Positions 62,683 through 64,000 of a stretch of 64,000 nt of DNA are shown piece by piece. The notes under the pieces are model-generated. The model worked only from the letters and a program-made list of their open reading frames with translations. It searched no databases and was not told the origin of the DNA. The stretch spans positions 304,239-368,238 of the forward strand of contig NZ_AZCP01000003.1 of NCBI RefSeq assembly GCF_001433855.1, read 5' to 3'. Position 1 is the first letter of the stretch; each line of letters begins with the position of its first letter. The stretch is from Levilactobacillus brevis ATCC 14869 = DSM 20054 (lineage in GTDB: Bacteria > Bacillota > Bacilli > Lactobacillales > Lactobacillaceae). The position numbers and the translations under genes were made by a program.

Positions 62683-63177
62683 ATGAGTTATACCATTGGT
62701 GAGGTCGCTAAACAGCTTGGCCTTAGTGTTGATACGATTCGTTACTATGACAAAGCCGGGTTAATGCCGTTTGTCAAACGAGATTCAGCGGGCCGACGGC
62801 AATTCACGGCTAACGACTTGCATCTGATGGAAATGGTCATGTGTCTGAAGAATGCTGGTGTTCCGGTAGCGGAGATTGCAACCTTTGTAGACTTACGAGC
62901 GCAAGGTGATGCGAGTCTTGCAACGCGGTATCACTTACTGGAAGAGCATGAGCAAAATCTCAAGACAAAAATTGCGGATTTGCAGGACACGTTGGCTTAT
63001 CTACAATTTAAAAAATGGTATTACAAAACGGCGGTTGCTGCAGGGACTGAGACCATTCACTATGAAGCAGGAACCAATGAGGTCCATCCCCATATCTTGG
63101 ACGAGTATTTAAAAGTATTGGCGCAACAGCACGACACCGCAACGATTGAACGCTTGATTCATCAACGGCGACAGTGA
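62683..63177 (+). CDS. MerR family regulator
   Basis: 164 residues. Helix-turn-helix YTIGEVAKQLGLSVDTIRYYDKAGLMPFVKRDSAGRRQFTANDLHLMEMVMCLKNAG, a coiled coil, then a C-terminal segment with KKWYYKTAVAAGTETIHYE. It lacks paired effector cysteines, so an organic ligand or drug is more likely than a metal. It likely controls the promoter at 62078-62108. ATG 62683 follows AAGGAGGG; the longer frame from 62611 overlaps the previous gene. Its last codons lie in a 33-bp tandem duplication. Confidence 0.9.
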   Translation: MSYTIGEVAKQLGLSVDTIRYYDKAGLMPFVKRDSAGRRQFTANDLHLMEMVMCLKNAGVPVAEIATFVDLRAQGDASLATRYHLLEEHEQNLKTKIADLQDTLAYLQFKKWYYKTAVAAGTETIHYEAGTNEVHPHILDEYLKVLAQQHDTATIERLIHQRRQ

Positions 63178-63216
63178 GTTGACCGCTTGATTCATCAACG
63201 GCGACAGTGAGTTGAC
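63151..63216. repeat. 33-bp tandem duplication at the merR 3' end
   Basis: The same 33 bp (starting CGCTTGATTCATC, ending GTGAGTTGAC) occurs at 63151-63183 and again at 63184-63216. The first copy holds the merR stop codon; the second is non-coding. Confidence 0.9.
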
Positions 63217-63227
63217 CGTTAGATTAG

Positions 63228-63263
63228 CCCAACCCGCATGGTCATGTGTGGGTTGGTTTTTTT
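63228..63263 (+). terminator. Terminator of the SRPBCC/merR operon
   Basis: CCAACCC pairs with GGGTTGG and is followed by TTTTTTT. Confidence 0.75.
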
Positions 63264-63491
63264 GCCTGGTTGGTGTTGTGATTTGGTCCTTACAGCCCGC
63301 TCTGTAATCTCAGTGTGTTCTATGTTCTCTACCAAGCAATTAAGTTGTGGTTGGCGTTTAGAAAATTTATTTGGAGAGTAATTAAGCGGCTAACAATTCA
63401 TACGGGTATGTGTAGATCCATGAGGCGTTATACAAAGAGACCTGTCCGCCAACACGTCTATGCCGCAAGATGATGGGGCTGGCAGGCCTTC

Positions 63492-63520
63492 TTGACACGT
63501 TCTAGTGGCCCACGTATAAT
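63492..63520 (+). promoter_or_regulatory. Consensus promoter of the last XRE gene
   Basis: TTGACA (63492-63497), 17 bp, TATAAT (63515-63520): a perfect consensus sigma-A promoter. The remaining sequence between the terminator and this promoter holds nothing I can assign. Confidence 0.75.
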
Positions 63521-63567
63521 GCAACAGTCAAATTTATTTAAGCGACTAACGACTAAGGAGGGATACT

Positions 63568-64000
63568 ATTACAGAACTTTGTACACAGTTAAAAGGAGCT
63601 AGGATTAATCAGGGGTTGTCACAAAATGAGGTTGCGACTATTCTACACGTGACGCGACAGTCAATTTCAAAATGGGAAAATGGACGGGGATATCCGGATT
63701 TAGATAATTTGGTTCGACTGAGTGATATTTATCAGTTGTCAATTGACGAGCTCATCCGTGAGAATTCCGAGTTGGCATCTAAAATTCATGCTAATAATGC
63801 AGAAATTAAAGAGAAACAGGTTCAATTAAAAAAGGTCAACACAGAGATTCATCAAAATACCGATGAAGGTCTGATATTGACCTTGTTAGTATTAGCGTCA
63901 GCTTTAATTCCACCGATTGGTATGGTGCTGCCACTGTATGCGATTTGGCGAAATACCAAATATAATAGTCTTCATAAAACGATTATTGTCATATCGATTG
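63568..64000 (+). CDS. XRE family regulator with membrane segment, ATT start, 3' end outside window
   Basis: Open through the window end (at least 144 residues). Helix-turn-helix GARINQGLSQNEVATILHVTRQSISKWENGRGYPDLDNLVRLSDIYQLSIDELIREN, a coiled coil (ELASKIHANNAEIKEKQVQLKKVN) and a hydrophobic segment (LILTLLVLASALIPPIGMVLPLYAIW). AAGGAGGG lies 5-6 nt before an ATT codon; no ATG, GTG or TTG exists in frame before the helix-turn-helix, so ATT is the only fitting start. Confidence 0.72.
   Translation, partial: MTELCTQLKGARINQGLSQNEVATILHVTRQSISKWENGRGYPDLDNLVRLSDIYQLSIDELIRENSELASKIHANNAEIKEKQVQLKKVNTEIHQNTDEGLILTLLVLASALIPPIGMVLPLYAIWRNTKYNSLHKTIIVISI

Overview
The window is chromosomal DNA from a lactobacillus. 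I base this on the Gram-positive Shine-Dalgarno sites (AAGGAGG), a T-box leader, an Spx-type regulator, RarA, PepF, a choloylglycine-hydrolase-family enzyme, a DUF368 lipid-carrier transporter and many genes of Lactobacillaceae type. A Levilactobacillus (L. brevis-like) relative is my best guess, but the species cannot be fixed from the sequence alone. I see no phage, insertion sequence, plasmid origin or CRISPR array.

Layout. 1-1033: end of an LCP cell-wall ligase. 1040-4428: MocR-type regulator divergent from a pyridoxal kinase / ECF S-component pair (vitamin B6 salvage), then a UPF0340 protein. 4429-6713: structured repeat, pentapeptide-repeat protein, LacI regulator, tRNA-Gln. 6852-14236: a nucleoside-utilisation locus. 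A DNA-binding PfkB-like protein that has lost its catalytic Asp precedes an operon for an intact PfkB kinase, a TrpF-like protein without the catalytic Cys, a membrane protein, an iron alcohol dehydrogenase, a NupC transporter, a small membrane protein and a nucleoside hydrolase. 14362-25881: DUF1275 protein, arylsulfotransferase lipoprotein, 5'-nucleotidase, CPA1 antiporter, CXXC-less Spx, stand-alone ATP-cone protein, PanE, S9 peptidase. 26156-35586: XRE regulator, flippase, NlpC/P60 hydrolase, choloylglycine-hydrolase family enzyme, VanX-like dipeptidase, ArsR-controlled multidrug exporter, NnrE, MarR. 35637-39999: tRNA-Arg, a gene-poor stretch, then a second nucleoside-hydrolase operon ending in its probable GntR/UTRA regulator. 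40076-43808: secreted or anchored nuclease bracketed by two copies of a small-RNA-like element, and two tandem secreted paralogues. 44121-48103: amino-acid permease, ROK kinase, T-box and BrnQ. 48195-64000: YdcF protein, putative methyltransferase, PepF, alpha/beta hydrolase, second DUF1275, RNase Y, RarA, aldo/keto reductase, ROK regulator, MerR regulators, DUF368 transporter, SRPBCC protein and a window-edge XRE regulator with an apparent ATT start.

The clearest biological themes are nucleoside scavenging (two unrelated operons plus a 5'-nucleotidase), cell-envelope work (LCP, NlpC, VanX-like, DUF368, flippase) and local autoregulated transporters. The items most worth following are the 6.8-14.2 kb operon with its pseudokinase regulator and altered TrpF-like enzyme; a ~165-bp dispersed repeat able to fold into a three-stem structure; a five-hairpin candidate RNA at 19.0-19.2 kb; a duplicated ~65-nt candidate small RNA around the nuclease gene; and an Spx with both redox cysteines replaced by serine.
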